Origin: Streptomyces cinnabarinus
GTDB taxonomy: Bacteria > Actinomycetota > Actinomycetes > Streptomycetales > Streptomycetaceae
NCBI RefSeq assembly: GCF_027270315.1
Contig: NZ_CP114413.1
Span: 1,054,001-1,118,000 of the forward strand
DNA: 64,000 nt
Direction of reading: 5' to 3'
Below are positions 7,916-15,490 of this stretch, piece by piece; the stretch's first letter is position 1; each line of letters opens with the position of its first letter. The notes under the pieces are model-generated. The model made no database searches, was not told the origin of the DNA, and saw nothing but the letters and a program-made list of their open reading frames with translations. The position numbers and the translations under genes are program-made.

Positions 7916-8168
7916 TGCGCCAGGGTATCCGGCACCTTCCCCTCGTCCGATTCCGTACGCCGGAGCGCACGCCCCCACCCGCCTCCATTGACCAAACACC
8001 AGTTCGAGCGATCGCTGCGGCGTGTGGTCCCGCCGAACCGGTCGCCACCTTGGGCGCGAATCCCGCGTTGGAATGCCGTGACACCGCAGCAGTGACGGTT
8101 CTGCGTTCCGGGTCGCCGACCCCGGACCGGTGTCACCGAACCCTGGTGTCCGGAGAGTGCGGGAAATC

Positions 8169-10106
8169 ATGAACGTGTGGAAGTGCGTCGGCGGCTCGGC
8201 GGCGCCAGGGGTGTGCGGCGCCGGAGCCACCGATGACCTGGTGGGGCGAGCACAGGAGTCGGCCCGGCTGGAGCGGCTGCTGACGGAGCACCGGCTGGTG
8301 ACCGTGACCGGGCGGGCGGGCGTCGGCAAGAGCCGGCTGGCGGCGGCCGTGGGAGCACGGGGGCCATGGCGGCAGATCGTCCATGTGCACGGGCAGGGTG
8401 AGTGTTCGGGCGCCCCGGGGACACTGGCGCGGGCCGTGCGCCGGGCGCTCACCGGCCAGCGCCCGCAGGGTGACTTCGCCGACCTGGTGCGGGAGTTGCC
8501 CGCGACGGGCGTCCTGCTCCTCCTCGATGACGTGGACCCGGTCCAGCGGGCGGCCATGGGGCTGGTGCAGCGGCTGCTGGCGGCCGTGCCCGGACTGCGG
8601 GTGCTGGTGACCTCGCGACAGGCGCTGGGGCTGGGCGAGGAACAGGTGCTGAGGCTGCCGCCGCTCGCCGCAGGTCCCGGGGTGGAACTCTTCCTGCGCC
8701 GGGCCCGGGCCGCGGTGGACGGTTTCCGTGCCGAGGGCGCCGATCAGCGGGCGGTGGAGCGGATCTGCCGCTCGCTCGAAGGGGTCCCGCTCGCCCTCGA
8801 ACTGGCCGCCGAGCAGCTCGCGTTCCAGCAGGTGCACGACCTCGCCGCCGTCCTGGAGGTGCACCAGTGCTGGCTGCACGGCGAGGGCCCCGCGCTGCGC
8901 CGGCACCGTTCGCTGCGGGCCACCGTCGGGGCGAGCTACGCACTGTGCGAGCGTGCCGCGCGGATCGTCTGGGGCAGGGCCAGCGTGTTTACCGGGGCGT
9001 TCGACGAGTCCACCGCGTCCTTCCTGTGCGGCGGCGGTGGCGTGGCGCCCCGGCAGGTGCCGTCCCTGCTGGCCCGGCTGGCGGCCATCAACGTCCTCGA
9101 ACCGGTCCGCGACCCCGGTGGACCACGGCCGCCGCGCTACCGGATGACGCGGGCCGCGCGGGACTTCGGCACCGAGCGGCTGCGGGCGGCGGGCGAGTGC
9201 GAGACGGCCCAGGAACGCCGGGCGACGCACTCCCGCCGGATCGCCGACACGGCGCGGCACCTGTGGGCGACGGGCCTCCAGAGCCAGGCCGTGGCGCTCG
9301 TGCACGAGGAGCGCGAGGAGCTGACCGCCGTACTGAACCAGGCGGTGCACCGGCCCGACCGGAGTGTCACCGCCCTGGAGACGGTGGTCGGCCTGTGGTT
9401 CTGGTGGGTGGTGTACGGCCATGCCGAGGAGGGACGGGACTATCTGCTGCGGCTGCTGCCGCTGTGCCCGGCGGACAACCCGGTGAACGTGCGCGGGCGG
9501 TGGCTGGCCGCCTGGCTCACCGCGGGCCGCGATCCGCAGGCCGCTCGCGCGCTGCTGGGGCGGGCCTGGCCGCAGGCGGTCCTGGCCGGCGACGACACCG
9601 CTGTCGGTCATATCGCGCACGTACAGGGGCTGATCGCCCTGCACGAGAACGATCCGCGCGGCGCCGTCGAGCACTTCGCCGAGTCCGCGCGCACGGTCCC
9701 CTCCCGGCCGGAGTACGGCCCCTCCCCCGCCGTCAGTCTGGCCGCCCAGGCCGTCGCCCAGGCCACGTTCGCGCCCGGCGCCGCCCGCCGGACGGCCCGG
9801 CGCGCACTGGCCCGGCCGGACGTCCGCGACGACGACTGGGCCACGCTGCTCGCCCGCTACGCCACCGCCTACGTCGACCACCGCCAGGGCCGCGACACCC
9901 GCGCCCTCCATCGCGCCCGGCGCACGCTGACGGCACTCGACGGCGCGCCGGCCGTCCCGCACGGCCACGAGGCGCTGCGCGCGCTGATCGCGGACATCGA
10001 GGCGGGGGTCCCCGGCCGCCCGCACCTGCCCCAACTGCCGCGACCACGCACGGCCGCGGCACGGGCCTACCCGGCCGAGGTGGGCCCCAGCGTCGTCACT
10101 TCATAG
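8169..10106 (+). CDS. STAND-type (NB-ARC-like) ATPase without DNA-binding domain
   Basis: A 645-residue protein resembling the NTPase part of SARP/LuxR-type STAND regulators. It has Walker A TGRAGVGKSRL at about residues 47-57, Walker B VLLLLDDVD at about 115-123, the sensor-like LVTSRQALGLGEE, and GVPLALELAAEQL typical of the NB-ARC ARC subdomain. A helical-repeat-like C-terminus (AARALLGRAWPQAVL, HEALRALIAD) follows. No helix-turn-helix or other output domain is visible at either end. I prefer ATG 8169 (GGAGAG upstream) over GTG 8130. Its 3' end overlaps the convergent SUKH gene by 11 bp. Role probably regulatory; target unknown. Confidence 0.75.
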   Translation: MNVWKCVGGSAAPGVCGAGATDDLVGRAQESARLERLLTEHRLVTVTGRAGVGKSRLAAAVGARGPWRQIVHVHGQGECSGAPGTLARAVRRALTGQRPQGDFADLVRELPATGVLLLLDDVDPVQRAAMGLVQRLLAAVPGLRVLVTSRQALGLGEEQVLRLPPLAAGPGVELFLRRARAAVDGFRAEGADQRAVERICRSLEGVPLALELAAEQLAFQQVHDLAAVLEVHQCWLHGEGPALRRHRSLRATVGASYALCERAARIVWGRASVFTGAFDESTASFLCGGGGVAPRQVPSLLARLAAINVLEPVRDPGGPRPPRYRMTRAARDFGTERLRAAGECETAQERRATHSRRIADTARHLWATGLQSQAVALVHEEREELTAVLNQAVHRPDRSVTALETVVGLWFWWVVYGHAEEGRDYLLRLLPLCPADNPVNVRGRWLAAWLTAGRDPQAARALLGRAWPQAVLAGDDTAVGHIAHVQGLIALHENDPRGAVEHFAESARTVPSRPEYGPSPAVSLAAQAVAQATFAPGAARRTARRALARPDVRDDDWATLLARYATAYVDHRQGRDTRALHRARRTLTALDGAPAVPHGHEALRALIADIEAGVPGRPHLPQLPRPRTAAARAYPAEVGPSVVTS

Positions 10107-10617
10107 GCTCGTAGAACGGGCGACCTGGGTCGGACTCGGAGGAGTACATCGTGGTGTCCTCGTTCCTGAGGTACGCCAGCAGCCAGTCGCTGAACGGCTT
10201 TTCGTGGAGCACGAAGCTGAAGCTGTCCCATTCGTGGACGCCCACGGCCCAGGGCTCCGACGGACTCTCCGGCACACGCAGGAAGACCGTCTCCCCTTGC
10301 GAGCAGGTCGCCACCGGCAACAACTCCCCAGGCAGCGCCCCTGCCTTGCGCGGGATGTTCTCCTGGTCCTCGTCCTCCTCCAGCCAGAACTCGATCTCCT
10401 CCTTGATCGTCTCGCCCAGGTTCCTGGTCGCGTGGCCAGGGTGGTCCAAGCGCACCTGATCGTTGATCAGGACCGGACCGTAGGCGTCGGCTATCTCCCG
10501 GAAGTCGGCGGGGAAGGAGACCCCGAGTTCCCGTTCGAGCCGATCCCAGGGAGCGGGGTCGGACCAGTGGAAACGGGGTTCTCCCAGCAGTGCTTCGATG
10601 TCGTCGAGTGTCGCCAT
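10096..10617 (-). CDS. SMI1/KNR4 (SUKH) family protein
   Basis: A 173-residue SUKH-fold protein. PAPWDRLERELGVSFPADFRE followed by IADAYGPVLIND is the usual N-terminal SUKH signature, and WDSFSFVLHEKPFSDWLLAYL closes the domain. Family members often serve as immunity proteins to nuclease toxins, but many are simple conserved proteins of unknown role. It starts 10 bp after the 3-hydroxybenzoate hydroxylase stop (ATG 10615-10617; a GTG 24 bases upstream is possible), so it could be the last gene of that operon. No toxin gene is adjacent. Confidence 0.8.
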   Translation of the reverse strand: MATLDDIEALLGEPRFHWSDPAPWDRLERELGVSFPADFREIADAYGPVLINDQVRLDHPGHATRNLGETIKEEIEFWLEEDEDQENIPRKAGALPGELLPVATCSQGETVFLRVPESPSEPWAVGVHEWDSFSFVLHEKPFSDWLLAYLRNEDTTMYSSESDPGRPFYEPMK

Positions 10618-10627
10618 GATCCGAAGG

Positions 10628-11863
10628 CTACGGCGCACCACTGACAGTGCTCAGCGGGACCGGCGTGAACATGGCCGGCTCCTCGTCCGGGGTGAGCGCG
10701 GTCGGGCCGTACACCCAGTCCGTGAAGCCGTAGTCGTAGGTGTCCCGCGCCCGCATGATCTCGTTGCGCTGGAGCCGGGGCGTCCCGTCGAGGTGCCACA
10801 GCTTGCCCCACTCGCGGGCGGTGCTCTGCACCCGGCGGCAGTGCTCGACGCGCACCGCCTCATAGGCCGCGAGGGCCGCGTCCCAGTCCCGTTGCCCGGC
10901 ATAGTGCCGCGCCAGCACCCAGCCGTCCTCGATGGCCATGATCGCGCCCTGCGCCATGTACTGGAGCGGCGGATGCGCCGCGTCCCCGAGCAGGGCGACG
11001 CGGCCGTGCACCCAGTTCTCCACGGGGTCCCGGTCGAGCATCTGCCACCAACGGTCCCGCCACATCAGCGGAATGCCCTTGCGCACGGTGTCGCACGTGG
11101 CCTCGAAGGCCGCGTCCAGCTCGTCGGGCGTCCCCCAGTCGGCCTGCCCGGCCAGGGCCTTGGGCGACTCGAACACGGCGACCTGGTTGAACATGTCGCC
11201 GCCGCGCAGGGCGTACTGGACGAAGTGGCAGCGCGGGCCGATGTAGACGGTGACGTCCTTCGCCGCGACGCCGTTGTCCCGGACCTGCTCGATGGGGACG
11301 GCGGCGCGGTAGGCGACGTAGTCGGAGCTGACCACGTCGTCGCCGACGAGCAGGCGGCGGGCGACGGAGTTCAGCCCGTCGGCCGCCACGACCATCGGAG
11401 CGGACTCGACGCGCCCGTCCGCCAGGAGGACCCGGGCACCGTCGGCGGTGTTCTCGTAGCCGATGACGGTCCGGTCGGTCAGCAGCTCGACCCCGGCGCG
11501 CTCGCAGGCGCGCAGGAAGATGCCGTGCAGATCGCTGCGGTGGATCACCATGTACGGGTAGCCGTAGCGCCGTTCGAGGTCGCGCAGGTCGAGACGGGTC
11601 AGCTCCCGGGAGTCGAGCGCGTCGCGCATGACCATGTTCTCGGGGAGCACGCCGAGCGACCGGGCTTCGTCCAGCAGGCCGTACTCGGCGAGGATGCGGG
11701 TGCAGTTGGGGGCGATCTGGAGGCCCGCGCCGACTTCGCCGAACTCCTTGGCGCGTTCCAGGACGCGGACGCGCAGTCCCTGGCGGGCCAGGGCGTAGGC
11801 GGAGCTGAGGCCGCCGATGCCGCCGCCGACGACCAGGACGTCGGGGCTGGATTCAGGGTTCAT
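10628..11863 (-). CDS. 3-Hydroxybenzoate 6-hydroxylase (FAD monooxygenase)
   Basis: A 411-residue class A flavin monooxygenase that would make gentisate from 3-hydroxybenzoate with NADH and O2. The Rossmann motif VLVVGGGIGGLSSAYALA is at about residues 9-26. The FAD-ribityl motif VALLGDAAHPPLQYMAQGA follows, and GAGLQIAPNCTRIL is typical of salicylate/3-hydroxybenzoate hydroxylases. Gentisate dioxygenase, maleylpyruvate isomerase and fumarylpyruvate hydrolase genes lie directly upstream in the operon. This context points to 3-hydroxybenzoate 6-hydroxylase rather than salicylate 1-hydroxylase. Salicylate 5-hydroxylase activity is the main alternative. Confidence 0.88.
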   Translation of the reverse strand: MNPESSPDVLVVGGGIGGLSSAYALARQGLRVRVLERAKEFGEVGAGLQIAPNCTRILAEYGLLDEARSLGVLPENMVMRDALDSRELTRLDLRDLERRYGYPYMVIHRSDLHGIFLRACERAGVELLTDRTVIGYENTADGARVLLADGRVESAPMVVAADGLNSVARRLLVGDDVVSSDYVAYRAAVPIEQVRDNGVAAKDVTVYIGPRCHFVQYALRGGDMFNQVAVFESPKALAGQADWGTPDELDAAFEATCDTVRKGIPLMWRDRWWQMLDRDPVENWVHGRVALLGDAAHPPLQYMAQGAIMAIEDGWVLARHYAGQRDWDAALAAYEAVRVEHCRRVQSTAREWGKLWHLDGTPRLQRNEIMRARDTYDYGFTDWVYGPTALTPDEEPAMFTPVPLSTVSGAP

Positions 11864-11895
11864 GGTCTTTCCTTCGGAAGCATGGCGGGCCGCCC

Positions 11896-12570
11896 TCAGA
11901 GCCAGGCGCCCAGCACGGGGGCGGAGGTGCCGGTGTCCCGTCCGGTCAGATAGGCGGCGAGGTCGTGCAACTCACCTGCTACCAGGGCGGGTTCGCCCTC
12001 TCCGGGCAGTTCCCAGGTGGCGGACGGCGCCCGCAGGAATACGGCCGGTCCCGGCGCCGCGGACCGCTTGTCCACGACGTCGTCGCACAGGGCGGTCAGG
12101 AAGTCGGCCGGAAGGTCGGCGAAGGTGACGGGACCGGCCAGGTCGACGGCGTGCACGCAGACTTCGCGGGCCCGCATCCAGGGCACCTCGGTGGCCGGCA
12201 CGGTCCGGCCCTGCGCGGTGACGACCAGCGCTCGCCACTGCTCGTCCCCGAGCCCGGCCATCCCCTTCTCCAACTCCGCCGCGGAGTCACACAGCCAGGC
12301 GGCGAGTTCGGCGCCGGGGAGGGTGCGGCCCCGCTCGATGCCCTGGGCGCGCTCCTCGGGCGAGGCGTACATGGGCGTGCGTTCGCCGGTGGCGGCCCAG
12401 TGCACGAGGTTGCCGAGCGCGTCGGCGTTGGCCGCCACATGGGCGACGAGATGGGCGCGGGTCCAGCCGGGCAGGGCGCTGGGCTCGTCGAACCCGGACT
12501 CCGCCGCCCCCAGGAACAGTTCGGTACCGAGCCGGGCCCAGCGGCGGGCGTCCTCGAAGGTGCGGCGCAT
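11896..12570 (-). CDS. Mycothiol-dependent maleylpyruvate isomerase
   Basis: A 224-residue DinB-fold enzyme of the MDMPI family, which isomerises maleylpyruvate to fumarylpyruvate with mycothiol as cofactor. The N-terminal metal-site region LPGWTRAHLVAHVAANADAL and the downstream MRAREVCVHAVDLA carry the expected His/Glu/His ligands. The C-terminal MDMPI domain ends GELHDLAAYLTGRD. Its ATG overlaps the TGA of the hydrolase by one base. Use of the mycothiol-type isomerase rather than the glutathione type fits an actinomycete. Confidence 0.92.
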   Translation of the reverse strand: MRRTFEDARRWARLGTELFLGAAESGFDEPSALPGWTRAHLVAHVAANADALGNLVHWAATGERTPMYASPEERAQGIERGRTLPGAELAAWLCDSAAELEKGMAGLGDEQWRALVVTAQGRTVPATEVPWMRAREVCVHAVDLAGPVTFADLPADFLTALCDDVVDKRSAAPGPAVFLRAPSATWELPGEGEPALVAGELHDLAAYLTGRDTGTSAPVLGAWL

Positions 12571-13409
12571 CAGACGAGCTTCTCCTTGACGACCCGGTTC
12601 TCCAGCCGGCCGATGCCCTCGATCTCGGTGACGACGGTCTCCCCGCCGACGAGATAGCGCTCCGGCCTACGGGCGTGGCCGACGCCGCCGGGGGTGCCGG
12701 TGGCGATGATGTCGCCCGGGTTGAGGCGCACGACGGTGGAGACGTACTCGACCAGGTCGACCGGGTCGAAGAGCAAGTCGCCGGTGGAGTCCGCCTGCAT
12801 GACCTCACCGTCGACGAGCAGCCGCACGTCGAGCGAGGGGCGCACCCCGCCGGGCAGTTCGTCGGGAGTGACGAGGAAGGGGCCGACGGGCGTGGTGGAG
12901 TCCCACATCTTGCCCTGGAGCCATTCCCGGGTCCGGAACTGCCAGTCACGGCAGGTGATGTCGTTCAGCACGGTGAACCCGGCGATGGCCGCCTCCGCCT
13001 CGGCGCCCCGGACGCGACGCGCGGGTGCGCCCACGACGACGGCGAGTTCGACCTCCCAGTCGAACTTCACGGTCTCGTCGGGCCGGACGATGTCGTCGCC
13101 CGCGCCGATCAGACAGTCCGCGAACTTGGCGAAGAGGGTGGGGTGTTCGGGCAGATCGCGCCCCATCTCCTTAATGTGGTTGCGGTAGTTGAGGCCGACG
13201 CACACAACCTTCGAGGGAACCGGAACAACGGGCGCGAAGTCGGCGCCCTCGACCGGGTACGCGATCCCGGTCGCTGTGGCGGCGCGCGCGGCCCACCCTT
13301 CCTCGGCGAGCAGCGCACCCACGTCGGGGACGCCGAGGTCGACGAGGACATCGCCCTCGAGACGTACGGCCCGGGTGGTGCCGTCGGTGCGGAGCGTGGC
13401 GAGCTTCAT
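12570..13409 (-). CDS. Fumarylpyruvate hydrolase (FAH family)
   Basis: A 279-residue fumarylacetoacetate-hydrolase-fold enzyme that would cleave fumarylpyruvate to fumarate and pyruvate. Family motifs are VGLNYRNHIKEMG, the metal-binding DWEVELAVVVG, NDITCRDWQ, and GDIIATGTPGGVGHARRPE near the C-terminus. The ATG at 13407-13409 overlaps the stop of gentisate dioxygenase by 4 bp (ATGA). Long reading frames that extend upstream are the antisense/out-of-frame shadow of the dioxygenase gene. Confidence 0.92.
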   Translation of the reverse strand: MKLATLRTDGTTRAVRLEGDVLVDLGVPDVGALLAEEGWAARAATATGIAYPVEGADFAPVVPVPSKVVCVGLNYRNHIKEMGRDLPEHPTLFAKFADCLIGAGDDIVRPDETVKFDWEVELAVVVGAPARRVRGAEAEAAIAGFTVLNDITCRDWQFRTREWLQGKMWDSTTPVGPFLVTPDELPGGVRPSLDVRLLVDGEVMQADSTGDLLFDPVDLVEYVSTVVRLNPGDIIATGTPGGVGHARRPERYLVGGETVVTEIEGIGRLENRVVKEKLV

Positions 13410-14584
13410 CGGATGGTTCCTTCCACCTGCGTACGGTCGAGGCGCAGGGCTTCGAAGACGGGGGCGTCGCTGAACCGGAACAGGTCCATGGCGCCGGAGT
13501 CGGAGTCGCCGGCACTGGCCTCGGAGCGGACGCTCAGCGGCTGCCAGGACGGGACGACGAACAGGTCGCCACGGGTGACGGACCAGGTGCGGTCCCCGAC
13601 GGTCACGGTGCCGGATCCGTCGAAGACCTGGTAGACGGACGATCCGGTCGCGCGCACCGGAGCGGTCTCGGTGCCGCGTGCCAGGCGGTGCATCTCGGCC
13701 CGCAGGGTGGGCAGGACGTCGGCGCCGGTGGTGGGGTCGGTGAACCGTACGGCGGCGTGGCCTGGCTCGACGGTGCCGCCGTATCCCTCGGATTCCAGGG
13801 CGAGTTGGTCGGTGAGGGCCCGGTCGGTGTGCTCCCAGCGGTAGGCGAGGAGGGGGGTGCCGGGGGCGGTCGCACCGGCCGCTACGGGCCTGAGGCCGGG
13901 GTGCCCCCACAGCCGCTCGGAGCGGGACCGGGCCGGGGTGATGCGCTCGGCGTCGCCGATCTCCTCGCGTCCGAACTCGAAGAACTGCGCCTCGACGGCG
14001 TACTGGAAGGGGATGTCGAGTCCGTCGATCCAGGCCATGGGGGCGGCGGTGGCGTTGTGGTGGGCGTGCCAGTTCCAGCCGGCCTGCGGCAGGAAGTCCC
14101 CGCGCCGCATGGCCACCGGGTCGCGCCCGACGACCGTCCACACGCCCTCGCCCTCGACGACGAAGCGGAAGGCGTGCTGGGTGTGGCGGTGCTCGGGGGC
14201 GTCCTCGCCGGGCATGAGGTACTGGATGGCGGCCCACAGCGTCGGCGTGGCGAAGGGCCTGCCGCCGAGGGCGGGATTGGCCAGCGCGATGGCCCGACGC
14301 TCCCCGCCGCGCCCGACGGGAACGAGATCCCCGGCCTGCTCCGCGAGCCCTCGCAGCCGCTCCCAGCGCCAGAGATGGGGCACGGCGCGCGAGCGCGGGT
14401 GGGCCGGCATCAGATCGCCGATCTCGGTCCACAGCGGGACGAGCAGCTCCTGTTCGAGGCCCCGGTACAGCTCTTCGAGCGCCGGGGTGACCTCGGGCTG
14501 CCCCTGCGCGGAGACGGCCTGGAGGCGGACCGGGGATGCGAGGGACGGCTGGGTGGATGGCGTGGTTCGGGTGGACTGGGTCAC
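13406..14584 (-). CDS. Gentisate 1,2-dioxygenase
   Basis: A 392-residue bicupin that opens the gentisate ring to maleylpyruvate. The N-terminal cupin holds the iron ligands in PEHRHTQHAFRFVVEGEG and the distal WNWHAHHN; a second cupin follows (YQVFDGSGTVTVGDRTW, GDLFVVPSWQPL). Length and double-cupin layout match known gentisate dioxygenases. It is the first gene of the four-gene operon and faces the IclR regulator across 79 bp that contain a palindrome. Confidence 0.93.
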   Translation of the reverse strand: MTQSTRTTPSTQPSLASPVRLQAVSAQGQPEVTPALEELYRGLEQELLVPLWTEIGDLMPAHPRSRAVPHLWRWERLRGLAEQAGDLVPVGRGGERRAIALANPALGGRPFATPTLWAAIQYLMPGEDAPEHRHTQHAFRFVVEGEGVWTVVGRDPVAMRRGDFLPQAGWNWHAHHNATAAPMAWIDGLDIPFQYAVEAQFFEFGREEIGDAERITPARSRSERLWGHPGLRPVAAGATAPGTPLLAYRWEHTDRALTDQLALESEGYGGTVEPGHAAVRFTDPTTGADVLPTLRAEMHRLARGTETAPVRATGSSVYQVFDGSGTVTVGDRTWSVTRGDLFVVPSWQPLSVRSEASAGDSDSGAMDLFRFSDAPVFEALRLDRTQVEGTIR

Positions 14585-14623
14585 GTACGACAGCGTGCGT
14601 CGTGTCCGTCAGGAGAACAGGTA

Positions 14624-14642
14624 GATTCTGCACAGCAGAATC
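14624..14642. promoter_or_regulatory. Perfect palindrome GATTCTGC-ACA-GCAGAATC, probable IclR operator
   Basis: Two perfect 8-bp arms with a 3-bp spacer lie in the 79-bp divergent region between gentisate dioxygenase and the IclR gene, 21 bp from the IclR start. Location and symmetry suggest the site of the IclR regulator. The ATTC...GAAT outer bases recall the sites of IclR-type gentisate regulators in corynebacteria (from memory). Confidence 0.7.
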
Positions 14643-14663
14643 GAGCTCGGAGACGGTCGCCCC

Positions 14664-15434
14664 ATGGACAAGCCCCTCAAGACGCCCCCGCCCTACCCCA
14701 TCGCCAGCGTGGACCACGCCCTGCGCGCGGCGACGATCCTCCAGCTGGAGGGTGGCGCGACGGTCTCCCGGATCGCCGAGCGCCTGGGCGTCGCGCGATC
14801 GACGGCGCACCGGCTGCTGGCGATGCTGGTGTACCGGGACTTCGCGGTGCAGGACGAGGACCGGGTGTACCGGGCGGGTCCGGTCCTGGAGCTGGCGGCC
14901 CACTCCCAGTCCCTGGTCTCACGCCTGCGGGCGACGGCGCTGCCGCACCTGCACAGGGTGGTGGACGTCCTGGACGAGACGGCGAACCTGATCATCCGCA
15001 CGGGCGACACGGCCCGCTTCATCGCGAGCGTCGAATGCCACCAGGCACTGCGGGTCGGCTCCCGGGAGGGCATGGTCTTCCCGGCGCACCGCACCACGGC
15101 GGGTCTGCTCCTGCTGGCCGAGCTGACGGACGAGGAACTGGACGAGGTCTACTCCCCCGCCCGCTATCACGACCGGCCCGGCGACCGGCCCGACCTGCCC
15201 CGTCTGCGCACCGAGCTGAAGCGCCTGCGCCGCAACGGCTTCGCCGTGAACCAGGAGCGCTCCGAACGGGGCCTGGTCGCCATCGGCGTGCCCGTCCGCG
15301 ACCGGGACGGCACGGCGTTGGCCGGCCTTTCGGTGTCCATGCCGAGTGTGCGCTACGACGCCCATCGTCTCCAGGCGCTGGTGGCGGCGCTGAACGCGAC
15401 GGCTCGGGCGCTGGAGCGGGACCTGGCGGCGTAG
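14664..15434 (+). CDS. IclR-family regulator of the gentisate operon
   Basis: 256 residues. The N-terminal winged helix reads LRAATILQLEGGATVSRIAE then RLGVARSTAHRLLAMLV, and an IclR ligand-binding domain follows (RVGSREGMVFPAHRTTAGLLL, GFAVNQERSERGLVAIGVPV). It is divergent from the gentisate operon with an ideal palindrome between them. The likely role is aromatic-acid-responsive control of 3-hydroxybenzoate/gentisate breakdown. Whether it activates or represses cannot be told. Confidence 0.88.
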   Translation: MDKPLKTPPPYPIASVDHALRAATILQLEGGATVSRIAERLGVARSTAHRLLAMLVYRDFAVQDEDRVYRAGPVLELAAHSQSLVSRLRATALPHLHRVVDVLDETANLIIRTGDTARFIASVECHQALRVGSREGMVFPAHRTTAGLLLLAELTDEELDEVYSPARYHDRPGDRPDLPRLRTELKRLRRNGFAVNQERSERGLVAIGVPVRDRDGTALAGLSVSMPSVRYDAHRLQALVAALNATARALERDLAA

Positions 15435-15445
15435 CGCCTCGGCCA

Positions 15446-15479
15446 TTCCCGCTGCCCCACCTGGGCGGGACAGCGGGAA
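15446..15479. terminator. Bidirectional terminator between iclR and pectate lyase genes
   Basis: TTCCCGCTG (15446-15454) and CAGCGGGAA (15471-15479) form a perfect 9-bp stem with a 16-base loop. It lies in the 56-bp gap between two convergent genes and serves both strands. Confidence 0.7.
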
Positions 15480-15490
15480 CCGTGGTGCCG

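Noticed and set aside
10096..10617. A toxin-immunity pair based on the SUKH gene
   Set aside because: No polymorphic toxin or nuclease-domain gene lies adjacent.
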